Origin: Lepas anatifera | Taxonomy: Eukaryota > Arthropoda > Thecostraca > Lepadidae | Direction of reading: 5' to 3' | NCBI GenBank assembly: GCA_034440635.1 | Contig: JAOTON010002191.1 | Span: 124,001-188,000, forward strand | Length of the DNA: 64,000 nt | Shown here: piece by piece, positions 1 to 12,393 of the stretch | Layout: each line of letters begins with the position of its first letter | Numbering within the stretch: the first letter of the stretch is position 1 | The notes under the pieces: model-generated | The model's database searches: none | What the model was told of the DNA's origin: nothing | The model's input: the letters and a program-made list of their open reading frames with translations, nothing else | Translations under genes and position numbers: made by a program

Positions 1-42
1 TACATGGAGCTGTACCTAAATGTCCGGCTGTCGACAAGGTAA

Positions 43-137
43 AAGTTAACCCCCTACCGATCCCGTCCTCCCCGGGTGTTTACGTTCTGTGAGGCAATCT
101 CACGAAATGACGTCATGCTCAAGCCCCACTGCTCAGC
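43..137 (+). repeat. Interspersed repeat fragment (matches 8847-8940)
   Basis: The stretch from AAGTTAACC through TGACGTC to CTCAAGCCCCACTGC recurs in order, diverged, at 8847-8940 and, inverted, near 17280-17360. It is probably the end of an old transposon. Confidence 0.55.
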
Positions 138-505
138 TCAGGGGCCCTTTAACTGTGTAGGGCCCCCAGACTAGCTCAGAGCCCCCAGTTCAGCACAGGA
201 GGCAACATATTAGCTCAGGGGCCCAGATTAAGTTTCGAGGCCTGGCTTAGTTCAGGCGCCCCAAGGTCGGTTGATATAGGGTCTTTGGCCAGCTCAGGGG
301 TCCCCATTCAAGATCACGGCTCCCAGCTTAGCTTAGATACCAACAGTTTAGGGGGCCCAAACCAGCTCAAGGACCCTCAGTTCAGCTCCAGGGGCCCTGG
401 CTTAGCTCATAGGGTATCAGAGGCCAGTTCAGGGGCCCCTGAACAGCTCAAGGGCCTCAGATCGACTCATTGGACCTTAGATTAGCTCAGGGGCCCCAAG
501 TCATT
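115..505. repeat. Degenerate CAGCTCAGGGGCCC repeat tract
   Basis: About a dozen imperfect copies of AGYTCAGGGGCCC are spaced roughly 25-35 bp apart with little conserved sequence between. The short ORF through it is a by-product. Similar GC-rich degenerate tracts occur at 30112-30314 and 37640-37885. Confidence 0.6.
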
Positions 506-2353
506 TAGGTGGGCGGTTTATAATGTTATTTTATCCGTTGCCTAAAACTAAATGGGTGGTGCTGCCCGCTCCTTTCAGCCAAGCCTTAACGACCATGGTG
601 TTTGGCGGGCCCGGGCCTATCCTCGCTCCAGTAAATTTATTCGCTCTGTAATATGATGAAAATGTATTAGTATTGTGTCTATTTTTACCCATGACATTCA
701 ATGATACGGGATGTCATGCTTCCTATTATTGACTTATGGTGGTTTGGACTCGTGAAACCTAAATGCTTAATGATAAGAACGATATAAAAAACGAAAACAT
801 GAGTTAAGACCGGAGTCGGATTTAAAATAGTGTCAGTATCGGTTTCGTTTCTGCGATTTTTCTCTAGAAACCTCCCAGACCCCAGAATTGTGTCTGGATT
901 GAAATGTATCAATATCAGGTCGTGTTTCTGTTCAAAATGTGGCTTCAGGTGATCAATTTTGATACTTTCTCTCACGAAGTCGGATTTGCGCTCCCCCTCG
1001 ACTGTGCGGGCTGTTTGAGACATCTCGATATTTCCTCAGGTCTAATAACCGTCAGCGTTGAATAGGTACCCTGTGCACCACCCAAGAATGTAGTGTATGT
1101 GGTGATATGTAGAAGATAATATAAGAATATGATATGTGGTGAATAGAAGAATTGGCTGTATGTGGTGAAGTAGAGCTGGCGACTCGATTGCAAGCGATTG
1201 TACCCTGGAGCTTTGTCGAAGGTCATCTGCAGCAGGACTGTCGGAGCTATTGTTTTCTTCATCAGCCTTTCACAGCTGCTGAAAAAACTTCACACTGGTG
1301 CCTGTATCACATAAATAACATTTATTTACAGTATTTGTAACACAGGTGGGCACCAAATCACACAGACAATAGACGCAATCTGATCAGGTGACTGGCGCGG
1401 CTAGGTAGACTCGCTTCACCACTACCTACAGAATAAGAAACACAAATACAGCTCATACACGATCATTGATTCTACACTCGTTATCACATTGTCTAGCAAG
1501 ACATCTACTTGGCCGAGCAACATTCAACACCAAATTGTCGCTCTCAGAGGTGGGAAGACAGCGGGAATATTTGGGGGTCTTTGGCTTTTGGGGGCTGCCT
1601 TCACGAAAATCAGGTCGGGACACAAGGGCACTGAACAGCGCCTCTAAGGATAGTATTACACACCGGCGAACTTTCAGGGTACACACACACCAATCGAAAC
1701 TACGCTGGCAGGGCCGGGCGGGATGGGGCATCCCACCCACCGGGAAAAGCAAACAAAACTAGGAACTCAGCGCCACATTGACGAGCATTATCAGATACTG
1801 GTACTGGTACGCGAACGCGTGCGCCCCAGCGCGACGTGCTTTCAACACGTCTCTCAAATGCACGCGCACGCGCCTGTACTGAGAACAGCTCACCATGGGC
1901 CGCCGAGCCGCGCTCGACAGACTGAAGAGCGCCCCTTGCGCTGATCGGCCGCGCTAAAAACTCCAGGGGCAGCGCCAACTCATTTAAAGCTTTCAACAAA
2001 AACAGGCGACGGCGCGCGGTGCCGCCGCTGTGGCTGAGGTGTCGCGTCATCGTTGGCGCAGATGGAGTCATCCCGCGGCTCCAGCGGCCGCGGGGCATCA
2101 GCGAAACACCACCTACCGCACCTACCACTCACTGAGGCAAAGGAGAACACGGTCCAGCCGCCGCCAACGCTTCCAACGCTGCCGCGGAGTCCGTGAAACT
2201 ATCTCCGTGCGTCCAAATAACGTCTTTTGAACACCACTGACTGACTAAAGTTGATAGAATAAGTAGTTGATACACGTCTTACGGCCGCTCATTTGAACCA
2301 GTTCCTGCCCTAGCCCGCCATAGCTATTTTGAAAACGTGGAACAAATCTTACT
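506..2353. other. Flank 3' of lbx, no gene seen
   Basis: No recognisable coding exon, RNA gene or bounded transposon. A GC/CpG-rich patch at about 1780-2180 resembles the GC-rich blocks elsewhere in the locus and could be regulatory. The overlapping short ORFs there are on both strands and look random. Confidence 0.4.
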
Positions 2354-2378
2354 TGGGGCAAGTGAGACGCGCTGGTTC

Positions 2379-2384
2379 TTTATT
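2379..2384 (-). promoter_or_regulatory. Poly(A) signal of lbx
   Basis: On the minus strand AATAAA begins 87 bases after the TAG stop, in the context ATATAATAAAGAACC. This implies a 3' UTR of only about 105-115 bases, with cleavage expected near 2355-2365. No other AATAAA lies between it and the stop. Confidence 0.7.
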
Positions 2385-2470
2385 ATATTCTGCTGCACGG
2401 CAAATACACATGACTTTGACTGAGGTCCAGAGGCTAGTTCCGGCTCTGGCGGTGGTCCTGGGCACCAGAG

Positions 2471-2829
2471 CTAGTGTTGCATCTTACTGAGGTCCTGCGG
2501 CTCGTCCAGCTTGATCGGGATGCCGAGACTGGTCATGAGGAGCTTCTGGTGCTGCAGGCCGGCGCTGCCAGCTCGCGTGTTCTCCATGTCCCGCTTCAGC
2601 TCCTCCATGTCGCGCTTCAGCTTGGCTCGCCGGTTCTGGAACCAGGTGATGACCTGCGCGTTGGAGAGGCCGAGCGATTGCGCGATCTCGTCCCGGTCGG
2701 CTGGCGAGAGGTACTTCTGGTACAGGAAGCGCTTCTCCAGCTCGAAGATCTGGTGGTTGGTGAAGGCGGTGCGCGATTTGCGCTTCTTCTTCACGGGAGG
2801 ACGTGCCGCGAACATAGCCGCCTGGTCAC
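2471..2829 (-). CDS. lbx: Lbx/ladybird homeobox gene, coding exon 2 (homeodomain)
   Basis: This is the terminal coding exon, giving residues 204-322 and the stop TAG (2471-2473). The acceptor is a pyrimidine-rich TTTTCTTTTCAG ending at 2830; the first two exon bases complete Gly204 with exon 1. The homeodomain spans residues 219-278. Arg5 of its N-terminal arm is R223, and helix 3 contains [13 protein letters not shown] with Trp48 at 266, Gln50 at 268 and Asn51 at 269. Thr47 (T265) is typical of the NK-like class to which Lbx belongs. The wording IFELEKRF...RDEIA...LSNAQ is close to arthropod ladybird as I recall it. After the homeodomain comes a basic/acidic helix (MEELKRDME), and near the C-terminus PQDLS (314-318), which matches the PxDLS CtBP-binding consensus. 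An ATG at 2846-2848 in the same frame lies in the intron and is not a start. One intron just before the homeobox is also the vertebrate LBX1 layout. Confidence 0.96.
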
Positions 2830-3559
2830 CTGAAAAGAAAATCAGCATGCATTAAATCACTGAAAGCGGTGATTGGTCGTTTGTTCTAGACAATACCGAA
2901 TCAGTGTAATTTGCCGCACAAAAGTTCATTCTTTGTAAGAATCGAGCAGAGGTTATGTCCCTTGCCGTGTTTATGGCGAGGCTGCATGCTATAGGAGAAT
3001 AATTGGGTTCCGGTACGTATATGTCCATAAACTGAACAGCGGCAGTATGTAACGAATGACAGTGCAGCAGTCCGAATCTAAAGCTCTGATAACACAGATT
3101 TGCACATTGTTGAATATTACACGTCTTGCAGAAGCATTCAATAGACGGTGACATTTGTAAGTCCATGTTAAGGTTATCCTCCTTCGACAAGGCCCGGCTT
3201 TCAAAAAGACGCTGATGTTGTATTCTGCAGTCACGGCATTGTGCCTCGGACGCCTGTGCACTGTTTGCAATGCCCTAATGGGGTGTTGCTCGCTCAAAGT
3301 TAACGAAACTTAACATTAACCACATGGCACTCGCAAGATTGATTGCGCTGCCAAAATGGGACTGCGAGCACTCATAACACGTTATTACTGACACATTATC
3401 ATTATCCGGACACGTAATCACCGACTGGCTGAACACATAATGTCGAAATAGCTGTCGGGAGCTTGTTTGGAAGTGCAGGGCCTGCAGCACTTGGCAGGCT
3501 GACGGCACCCTGTTCTACTACATCGTTACCAGAGCACGTTTATTTGCAGAGCGGTGACT

Positions 3560-4980
3560 GGTCACGTCGCTACCGTGCCTGTCCGACGCTCACGCCTGCA
3601 ACGCAGCCGCAGCGCCCGTCGCACTAAAGATGTTTAGAATGGGAGGCGTCCGCTCCACTTTGGACCGCGGCAGAGTCACCCTGCGCCTGTCCGCTTCGCT
3701 GGCAGCTGTCTCTGTTTATAACAGCGCGTGATGATGTTGTCATATAGGGGGCATTCGTCACGCCGCGTCCCCGCCTCGGACCGGCGCCGCCGGACAGCAC
3801 CTCCGACGGCGGCTCATCTCGCGCAGCGCCGTCGGTGACGACGCGCACTGTCGCCGCGCGCGCCGGGGGCACTGCCGCTACCGGAAGCGGGCCACTTCCG
3901 GCCGGTCAGCGCCACAGCGCGACCGATGCGCGTGCTGTGTGTGCTGTCGTATATAATGCACGGTTCTCAGCGTCGGTCGCCGGTGGAGAGGCGTGTCGCC
4001 GCCATTGTTCGCGATCACCGCGCGGTGAGAGCAGTGTGCCGCGCCGACAGTCGCCGCGCTGCGCCGTTTTTGTCTCCAGATGGCGCCATACGTCATGTGC
4101 GGCGGCATCGGCGCCGGCAGCGCCGCCGGCCGCGACTGCGGCTCGGCGCCGCCTCCGATGCTGACCGCGCTCTGCAGCGAAGGAAACCGGCCGAGAAGCC
4201 GCCGGACGGCCGGCCAACCGGTTTTCCACCGTGCATGGTACCAGAGAGATTGTTGAAGCGTTTTCGGCCTGTCGACTGTGGCCGAGGGCTTCCTCAAATT
4301 CGCCCTAATTTTATGGTTGGTCATTTCTGATTTAGGGGCTAGATCCTAGGCTGGTAATATCAGAACTGAAACTTGTTGAGCCGAAACACCGATAACTTCA
4401 GGTATAGCAGCCTTATTGACTGAAATAACTCCTGATGGGTTTTGCGATTCAGCCAAGTCTTGTTGGATTGAACAATTTTGCAGCTTTAAGAAGAAAGCCC
4501 CATAAGACATCATTACATGCACCTGTCAATGCTATGCTAATCTGCCCGGCGCCGCGCGGCCGTGCCGGGCCTCTCCCGCCGCACCTAGCTTGAGACGCCA
4601 GGTTCGCCGAGTCTGCGCCAGCCTCGCCTCCTGGTTCTCAACCGGATGGTGACAAATGGCTGGACATAAGGCGCCGCCCCGCCACATTTGAATACAGGCC
4701 TGCACCGATTAGTTTTATGTCGTAATCAGCGTGCTTTGTGCGGCGGCCGGGCGGCGGCGGCGGCTGACGCGGCTCCCCGCTGATGCGCGATGGCTCTCAG
4801 CGGCACCACAATGCCTGCAGACGGCCCGGCCGACAGGGTATTAGTAGTGACACCGGCGCGCGGCGACTGACCCCCGCGCAGGGGCGGCGGCGGCGGCCCC
4901 TGTGATCGCGGCGGCTGCCAGCCGCCAACGCCAGAGACTGAAGACGAGGACCGCTGTAGTGGGGTTACGTTATCGGCAGG
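3560..4980. promoter_or_regulatory. GC/CpG-rich blocks near the 3' end of the lbx intron
   Basis: Two blocks (about 3560-4260 and 4530-4960) are rich in CGCC/GCGG words, with no repeat copies found elsewhere in the window. Overlapping ORFs on all frames reflect scarcity of stops. A role as an intronic CpG island or enhancer is inference only. Confidence 0.3.
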
Positions 4981-5497
4981 GAGCTCATGCTGAGCAGAAT
5001 AAAATGAAGTATAATAAGCAATGTGCACCACAAATGTCTTTTTCCGACGGATGATGTACCGCCCAGGCACGGCTCGCTTCACACCACGGCGACGGTCACA
5101 TGGTTAGGCGCAGACTAGGAAAAGTGCGTGCAATCCGTGATCGGTGAACTAAAATCCCGGAATCGCGAAAATGGCATGGCACAAAGCACACTGATCACGA
5201 CATAAAACGGATTGGTAAAGGCCTGAATTCAAATTCCTGCTTGCTCTCTAAGCATCTGATAACCAATAAGAGCTGCCGCAGCAGCTCCTGTTCGACACCA
5301 AACTTTCGCGATGACTTGGGTGTCGAATGCCCCCCCCTCCCCTCCGCGTTCGGCCCCGTTGTACCGGGCACCGGATGGTCACCCCTCCCGGTACCGTTCG
5401 GGACTGGTACTGAGTATCGTTGAACGGCTCTCACGCTGCCCCATCGACGAACAGCTTCTGAACATCACCCTCAGTTCCCACTTCACGCTCCACACCG

Positions 5498-6512
5498 GGG
5501 CAGACGGCACCCACACGGTGGCAGAAAGAGAGTGTACGCCAGACGGCCCACACTCTGGGCACAAAGCAATTAACTGATCTGTGGCAGAAAGAGTGCATGG
5601 CAGACGGCACACACTCGGTGGCAGAAAGAGAGTGCATGGCAGGCGGCACACACTCGGTGGCAGAAAGGGAGCGGACGGCAGACGGCGCACACTCTGTGGC
5701 AGAAAGAGAGAGCATGGCAGACGGCACACACTCGGTGGCAGAAAGAGAGTGCATGGCAGACGGCACACACTCGGTGGCAGAAAGACAGTGCACGGCAGAC
5801 GGCACACACTCGGTGGCAGAAAGAGAGTGCATGGCAGACGGCACACACTCGGTGGCAGAAAGAGAGTGCATGGCAGACGGCACACACTCGGTGGCAGAAA
5901 GAGAGTGCATGGCAGACGGCACACACTCGGTGGCAGAAAGAGAGTGCATGGCAGACGGCACACACTCGGTGGCAAAAAGAGAGTGCATGGCAGACGGCAC
6001 ACACTCGGTGGCAGAAAGAGAGTGCACGGCAGACGGCACACACTCGGTGGCAGAAAGAGAGTGCATGGCAGACGGCACACACTCGGTGGCAGAAAGAGAG
6101 TGCATGGCAGACGGCACACACTCGGTGGCAGAAAGAGAGTGCATGGCAGACGGCACACACTCGGTGGCAGAAAGAGAGTGCATGGCAGACGGCCCACACT
6201 CGGTGGCAGAAAGAGAGTGTATGGCAGACGGCACCCACACGGTGGCAGAAAGAGAGTGTACGGCAGACCGCCCACACTCTGGGCACAAAGCAATTAATTG
6301 ATCTGTGGCAGAAAGAGAGTGCATGGCAGGCGGCACACACTCGATGGCAGAAAGAGAGTGCACGGCAGACGGCACACACTCGGTGGCAGAAAGAGAGTGC
6401 ATGGCAGACGGCACACACTCGGTGGCAGAAAGAGAGAGCATGGCAGACGGCACACACTCGGTAGCAGAAAGAGAGTGCATGTCAGACCGCATAGACTCTG
6501 TGGCAGAACAAC
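5498..6512. repeat. Minisatellite, 39-bp unit, about 26 copies
   Basis: The unit starts GTGGCAGAAAGAGAGTGCAT and ends ACACACTCG. Because 39 is 13 codons and the unit lacks stops in several frames, both strands show long repetitive ORFs; these are artefacts. A 25-bp intruder (TGGGCACAAAGCAATTAA plus TGATCT with one variable base) interrupts the array twice, at 5556-5580 and 6280-6304, showing that a block of about 724 bp was duplicated inside the array. Confidence 0.95.
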
Positions 6513-8727
6513 ATTAAAGCCAGACGGCATCAGCCGGGAGCATGATAGCGGGAGGTCATGATACAGCACCGAAACCGAGCCAGGGAACGAGAGGCGTTAC
6601 CCGCACACAGTGGTGGAACGCGAGGTGGCGATATTAGTTCCTTAAACCATGAGAGCCGGGAAACAGAGGAAGAAAATGTTGTCTTCACGGACTGCGTCAC
6701 TTCCAGCCCTATTGATTTAAGCTTTGCTCTTGCAGCTGCAGCTGGCTCCAAAAACAGTTTCTTTTTGGCAGGGAAAGAAAACCTTGATCAGCCCACCCTC
6801 GATGATTTCTTCATAATTTGGTAATATCACCAGGTTGCCATGGTGAGTTCTTTGTAACGCAGGAGTGAGGGAGAAGAAGAGGAAGAAACAATTATTGTTG
6901 GTTAGTTTCGAAATAGAAAATAGAGACCGGCTTGTTTTGGACATGAATTCCGACCGGTGGAAAAGGTGGGGCAGGGTCCATTCAGCAGGGTCGGATCCAA
7001 GAGGGGCAATCAGGTCATACCTCCTCCCCAACGGCGCTCAAATTTTAGCTTTTGCTAGCCGATGTCGGCCGATTTTCCTCAAAAGCACTGTTCTTCACGA
7101 TTTTGCCCTCGTTCGCCCGTCCCCCTCCCTAGACGTGTCGTCTAGATTTTCCACTCCCATCCAGGAAACGTGTTAAATTTGGCTATCAGGACCATAATTG
7201 CAATGCTGAGCCTCGCAATTTCAAGTGTCCTGGTGCTGGAGGTCAGTGGGAGTCTTGGATTTCTGTCAGTAAGCCAGGTAGGCATAATTTAGAAATCGAA
7301 GTGCCCACCGGCTCAGAATTCCGAACAACGTATAGAGGAGAAAGTAGTAAGTGATATAAGTAGATCCCAGCTTGCTGATCGGCGGACAAGATTGCTGCCG
7401 GACACCATGCGGCATCAGGGGGGAGAATGAAAAGTGACATTTCAGGGGCCGTTATCGACCTTTCGGGGCAGGGGCAACGTGACCGACCATTTCAGGGGCA
7501 TCGAGTTTCGATCGGGGGAGGAGGTCAAGTGCTCTCACGCTCCCCTGAATCCGCCAATGTTAGATAACTGGGAATCAAGGTAAATGAAAGTGTGTGTGTG
7601 TGTATTACGCCTCTGCAGTTAATTATTCCTTGCACCCCTAATGCCAGTTAAAGGTATGATTGGCAAATTTTGTGCCCTATAAACTAGTTTTTGTCTCAAG
7701 ATAGAGGAGCGCCAATAAGCAAAATAGAGGAGAGCCAATCCCCTCCCCCAAATCAAACTAGTGGTTCACGACTGATCGCTTGAGGTGGACAATCCGCCGC
7801 TAAAAATATGTTTAAATATGTTGTCTGTTTAGAGGGTTCCTTTTTAAAGGTGAAAGTTACCTGCTTACCATGATAACCCGAGGGGTTAAGTCATTCTATG
7901 ATATAGAAATACCTATTGTACCCCGAGGATAACATTTATATAAAAAATGTGTCAAAGACTGCAAAATTTTGATGCAAATGTGCGGGATACTTAGACAAAA
8001 TGTAGAGGAGACAGATCATGGCTACCAAAATTGGTATGAGTCAGCCCAGAAATGTTTTCTCTTCTGCCGGGAAATTTCCCCAGAGCCAACAATCGACGGC
8101 TCATGAAAACCTATCCTGCTGAGGTTAAACTCGACGTAAAACCTGGGCGGAAATCCCAGAAGAAAGCATGTGATCACAGAATGAAGACTGGCTCCCGGGT
8201 TCCCTTCAGCAGTGCTGATTTTGACATCTCCAGCTCCATGTTCGGGTTCAGCGCACGGCCGCCGTCTGCTGTACTGCTTATGGCCGGTAATGGCGAACAG
8301 ACCCGTCCGGGCCCTCGCGGCGGAAACGCTCCCGAGGTGTTACCACGGTAAACGGCTCAATCGAACATCGTTAGGCCGGTGTCAATGGCGTGCTCCGCGG
8401 TTGTGGGATTAAGCCGGGCGGATTAACCAGCCGTCAAATAACGTGGTTTTCGGTGACTTCAACGTGATTAAGGAGGCAGAAAATGAGACCGGGGTCTACT
8501 TAAGAGGAACCAAGTCTGAACAGGTGCTTCCCAGGTGGCTATTCCCGTGTCATTCTCCCTGTACTCGAATGCTATGTGGTCTTAGTGGACACCTCAAGGA
8601 GCCCCAGGTTTGTTAAATTGTCAAGTAGAGTTGTTCAGAGGAATGAAATTAGAGGTATACGTAAATACAGCCATGGTATGGCAAAAAAATATACGATTAG
8701 AAAGGATTTAAACTGCACTTCAAGGGA
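6513..8727. other. Intronic sequence, transposon remnants only
   Basis: No exon seen. A CCCCTGAATCCGCCAATG end at about 7540-7557 matches the right end of the element at 23840-24034, and a GGTCGGATCC near 6990 could be its partner, but I cannot close the element. A (GT)n run lies near 7588-7603. Confidence 0.4.
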
Positions 8728-9505
8728 ATGTGGAAGCTTCACAATGGGTTTTGAACTGACAAAGCCATTCGACGTAGCATGGCGAGAAACCACTCAATCG
8801 AAATTGCATTTGCCCCAGAACTTGACCTTCGCGGAGAAAAAAGAGGCAAAGTTAACCACCAACCAATCCACTCCTCCCCCAGTGGTCAAGTGGTATGAGC
8901 TGAACTTGGAAGGATGACGTCTTTCTCAAGCCCCACTGCGCGGACAAAATTAACATGTTTAGACATCTTTAAAACCTATGTGATAAACGTGACCTTGGAC
9001 TTGCAAATATGGGTGACCTGCTTCAATGACTGATTTCAAACGTGAAATTTGCTTTAATAGGTATATAAAAAATTGTGTATATTTCTAAGTGTCACTTTCG
9101 ATCCTAATAATAGCCTGTTTTTAGCTAAAAGCACTTCATATATATTTGTTTGCTTTAATGGCGCAGTCAGGCAACAAAGTTAATTTACATCAGAACTGGT
9201 TTATCATGACGTGCTCATAGCACCAAAGCTTATCATGACGTGCTATCATATGATGTCATGGCGATGTGGTGACTTCTTACACTTGCAAATGAAATTAAAT
9301 AATACGAAATATTTGGCTTATTAGTCTTTTCAGCAAAAATAAGGCCAAATTCATCACTTTCAGCACAGCATACTCCTAAAACTGCGCCAGGCTTGATTTC
9401 CACCAAGGTGTCACATTTCCTTTAAAGGGAATGTTCCACTTTTATAATGAGTTTTGAAGTGGAAAGGCAGTTTGGTAAAGTGCGTCAAGAAACCAATATT
9501 GGCAT
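8728..9505 (+). repeat. Old interspersed repeat with internal direct duplication
   Basis: The segment around 8728-8800 (AATGTGG...GGGTTTTGAA...GAGAAACCA) recurs at about 9428-9505 in the same orientation, 700 bp apart. The part from 8850 to 9430 matches 16790-17360 in reverse orientation, including GAACTTGG, CTTTAAAACCTA and ACCAAGGTG. It looks like a degraded transposon unit. Confidence 0.55.
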
Positions 9506-9849
9506 GCTCCAATTCCCTCAAAGTTATCTGTTTTGAATTTCCACTTTATTTTTAATTCAAGATGGAGGGTACCAAGGGCTTAATTCAAACGCCGATTATT
9601 GAACCATAGTGTATTTTATTCTTCAATAGTATCTATTATTCTTGTCTTTTGTGCATGGATTGTGTTATGAAATAGTTGATGCCAGGCTAAGAATAGCCAC
9701 AATTATATTGTGGAGTGTTCTGAAGAAGTAAAATAAATACATAAATAAATAAATAGATGGGGGATGCAGTGGTGCCGTTCTCGTCTCGGTCCACTTTAGG
9801 CCATGGGAGAGGTTACAAAATGAAAGTCAGGATTCTATCTGTAAAAGAT

Positions 9850-9996
9850 CTTATATTTATATCTGAGGAAAACCAACACATTTGGTCCGCTGTTAGACTC
9901 TGAGGATCTGTGAACAATCTGTCAAAGTCAGATTTGTTTCCGAAAGCTCGGACAAGACACCGCTTCGACTCCTATCTTCGCGCATTTAACGGGGCA
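9850..9996 (+). repeat. Repeat pair member (matches 29672-29812)
   Basis: Shared, in order: ATATCTGAG, AAAACCAACA, CTGTGAACAA, CAAAGTC, GGACAAG, ACCGCTT and a CCTATYTTCGC-like segment before GGGGC. Function and full length of this element are unknown. Confidence 0.5.
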
Positions 9997-12249
9997 CACG
10001 CCATAAATCCGAAAATATGTGCTATATGTGTCTAGAACTCAGCTTAATTAATGCTTCCACTTTAGATTATATTTCCTCTTCACGTTTCTGTTTAATCTGA
10101 CTTCTTTCTGCCAGTCAAGGTTATAGGTGTCTGCAAGACTGCTTGAAAACTTACATGGAAGATGCGTTGGTGATGTATCCAATTTGTTTTCAAATATATC
10201 AAAATATCTTTGCTCATCAATCAGGTGCCCTGAAAAAGCATAGGTGGGTGAATTTTCCCCAATTATTTTCAAACATGCGACTTTAGTATCATGGAAGAAC
10301 ATACCTTGATAGTTTTCATTGTGATATTTTAGGTATTTTCAGTGGGCGGATGTCCTTGCACTCCAACTAAAAAGCAGTGCCCTCTATACCTTTTCTATTC
10401 TTGATAGCACTGCCTGTGATTCAGCACCACCCTAGGGCTCCCAAGCTTTGTTTCAGGCTCATTACATGTTGTAAAGGACGCATTGATGGTTATGGATCGG
10501 TCGCTCCCCTTTATTTAGAGCTTGTAGTTTTTGGAGCTGGCTTGACCATGCGTCTTCTTCATGATCGAAAAGGCGATGGCTTCAATCAAAGCTGACGAAA
10601 TAAACAAGCGGCATGTCTGTATTTAGTTTGACTGATTGTGGGCCGTATGTGGTCTGAGAAAGTACTCGACAAAGCTGTCACCGGGCCGTCGTCCTGGTGT
10701 ATGGCGCCGCCGCCGGCGCCTGGAAGCCTGTTAGATTCCACCGTTAAAACACGCCGAGTAGCGGAGGCGCCGACAAGGTCACGCTGAACGCACCGGGAAC
10801 AGAGCTGCCAGAGATCCATCACAGTTCTGACGTGTGTAATGTGCCAGCCCGCCACTCCTGGTCGATTCTGGCCGCGTCGGGCGCTGCTCCTGCCGCCATA
10901 ATGGCCGACGCCGAGTGCCGGGCAGCGGGCGCTGCAACCGGCAGCTCACCACCTAACAACGCCTCACAATATTTGCGGCCGCTGACAGCAGCGATATAGG
11001 CCACCGCTGCCTCGGACGGCCTAATCGCGGCCTGGAGCAGGGGTGTCTCTATTGAGGGTCTGGCTGTCGTCAACTGATACCAACGGCTCCGGACACAAGA
11101 AGTCGAGTAACCGGGTCAGCGGGTGGGGTGCAGGGCCGGCAGAAAGACGCCGCCTCGTTAGACCGGAGCCGAGGACAACGGTCAGTGCGCTGTGCAGTAG
11201 CCGCGCTTGTTTTATCAAAGACCGGTGCAATCCTGCCGCGTAAACACTGCTGTGTCGGCTGCCAATTAAAGCTGGCGGACTGGCAGCGACGCTGTCGTGA
11301 GACGGCTAATGAGGCGAGTCATCAGAGCGGGCCAACGCTGCTGTTCTGCATTTCTGCGATAACGCAATAAGCGCCACCGACATAACAGGAACAGAGACTT
11401 GAGGCAGCTGCAACGCTTTCGATATCGTACAAAATGACAGTTTCCTGTTGTCCTGGAATGATGCAAACATGGCTGTATGTTCCTAATCTGAACCAATACA
11501 CAAACATGCTCAATGTATGGCCATGCCTGGAATCGGAATGCGAAAGGAGGAAAGATAACGTATTCAAAGGTACTGTTACAAGTGAAATGAGGGACAAGCT
11601 AATATCATAATACAAGAAAGTGTAAGCAAAAAGGAAGCAGCATTTAGCTATGACGCTATGTTGCTGAAGTAGGTCGTTAGCAAAATTTTTGCTGGTTAAT
11701 TCATCGTTGACTGATCCTGCAATCAGGCGGCGCTGGCTGGCAGCGAGATAAGGTGTTAAGTGTCTGGCAGCGGGTATGCAGCAGCGACCTCTGCTGACAC
11801 GTTACAGACGCCCAACGCCAGTCAAATTAATTACCTCCCAGTTCCGGTCCATCAGTCGGCGTTGAGCAGGATTGCGACGTTGCAATCAGGCTTAATGGGC
11901 AACAGAGACAGTGCGCCAACAAGAAGTTTTACTGTGTTGTTCATCATCCCGGTGTTTCGAATTCCCTGTTTGGACGGTAACGCCTCAAAATGTCAATTAA
12001 ATATTGAATCTGGGCCCAGTCGGTTTCAGCTGAGTAAACGTAACAGCTCTTAGACCATGCCTTCTGTAAACATACCGATACTAGCAAAAACCATGCCCCT
12101 AATCAAGTGATTCTGCTCACCAATTACAGGCGTTTTTGCAGACACTCCAGCTGTTTCTGTGTACCCCGCTTGCAGTCAACCCTGATTCCCTGACCTCAGC
12201 CATGAGGTATCTAAATATAAAACTTGTGTTGAAGACCTTAAGCCACGGG
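9997..12249. other. Intronic sequence with GC-rich block
   Basis: No exon recognised. Two stretches (about 10680-11300 and 11700-11900) are GC-rich and unlike the repeats. They contain homeodomain-type cores such as AAATTAATTACC (11823-11834) and GGCTTAATGGG, so they are candidate intronic enhancers (inference). Confidence 0.3.
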
Positions 12250-12393
12250 CATTGGCGTAGGGACAGGGGCCAGGGAGACCGCCCCCCTCCCCTATATCCA
12301 TGATGCTTTACCATTAATCCCATGGCGTTGACTGGAGAGAAATTACTTAAAGTGCACATGTTTCTCAATGTTCTGGACGTTCGTACGCCTATG
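12250..12393 (+). mobile_element. 144-bp hAT-like MITE, perfect 8-bp TSD
   Basis: Terminal inverted repeats are CATTGGCGTAGGGAC on the left and the complement of CATAGGCGTACGAAC on the right. The flanks 12242-12249 and 12394-12401 are both GCCACGGG. A second copy with its own perfect duplication is at 55797-55945. It has no coding capacity. Confidence 0.85.

Noticed and set aside
5498..6512. CRISPR-like regular repeats
   Set aside because: Units are head-to-tail without unique spacers, in a eukaryotic intron; the same holds for 19457-20905.
5379..6569. Long ORFs of up to 353 codons on both strands
   Set aside because: They are the 39-bp tandem repeat read in several frames; every frame yields a 13-residue repeat, on both strands, inside an intron.
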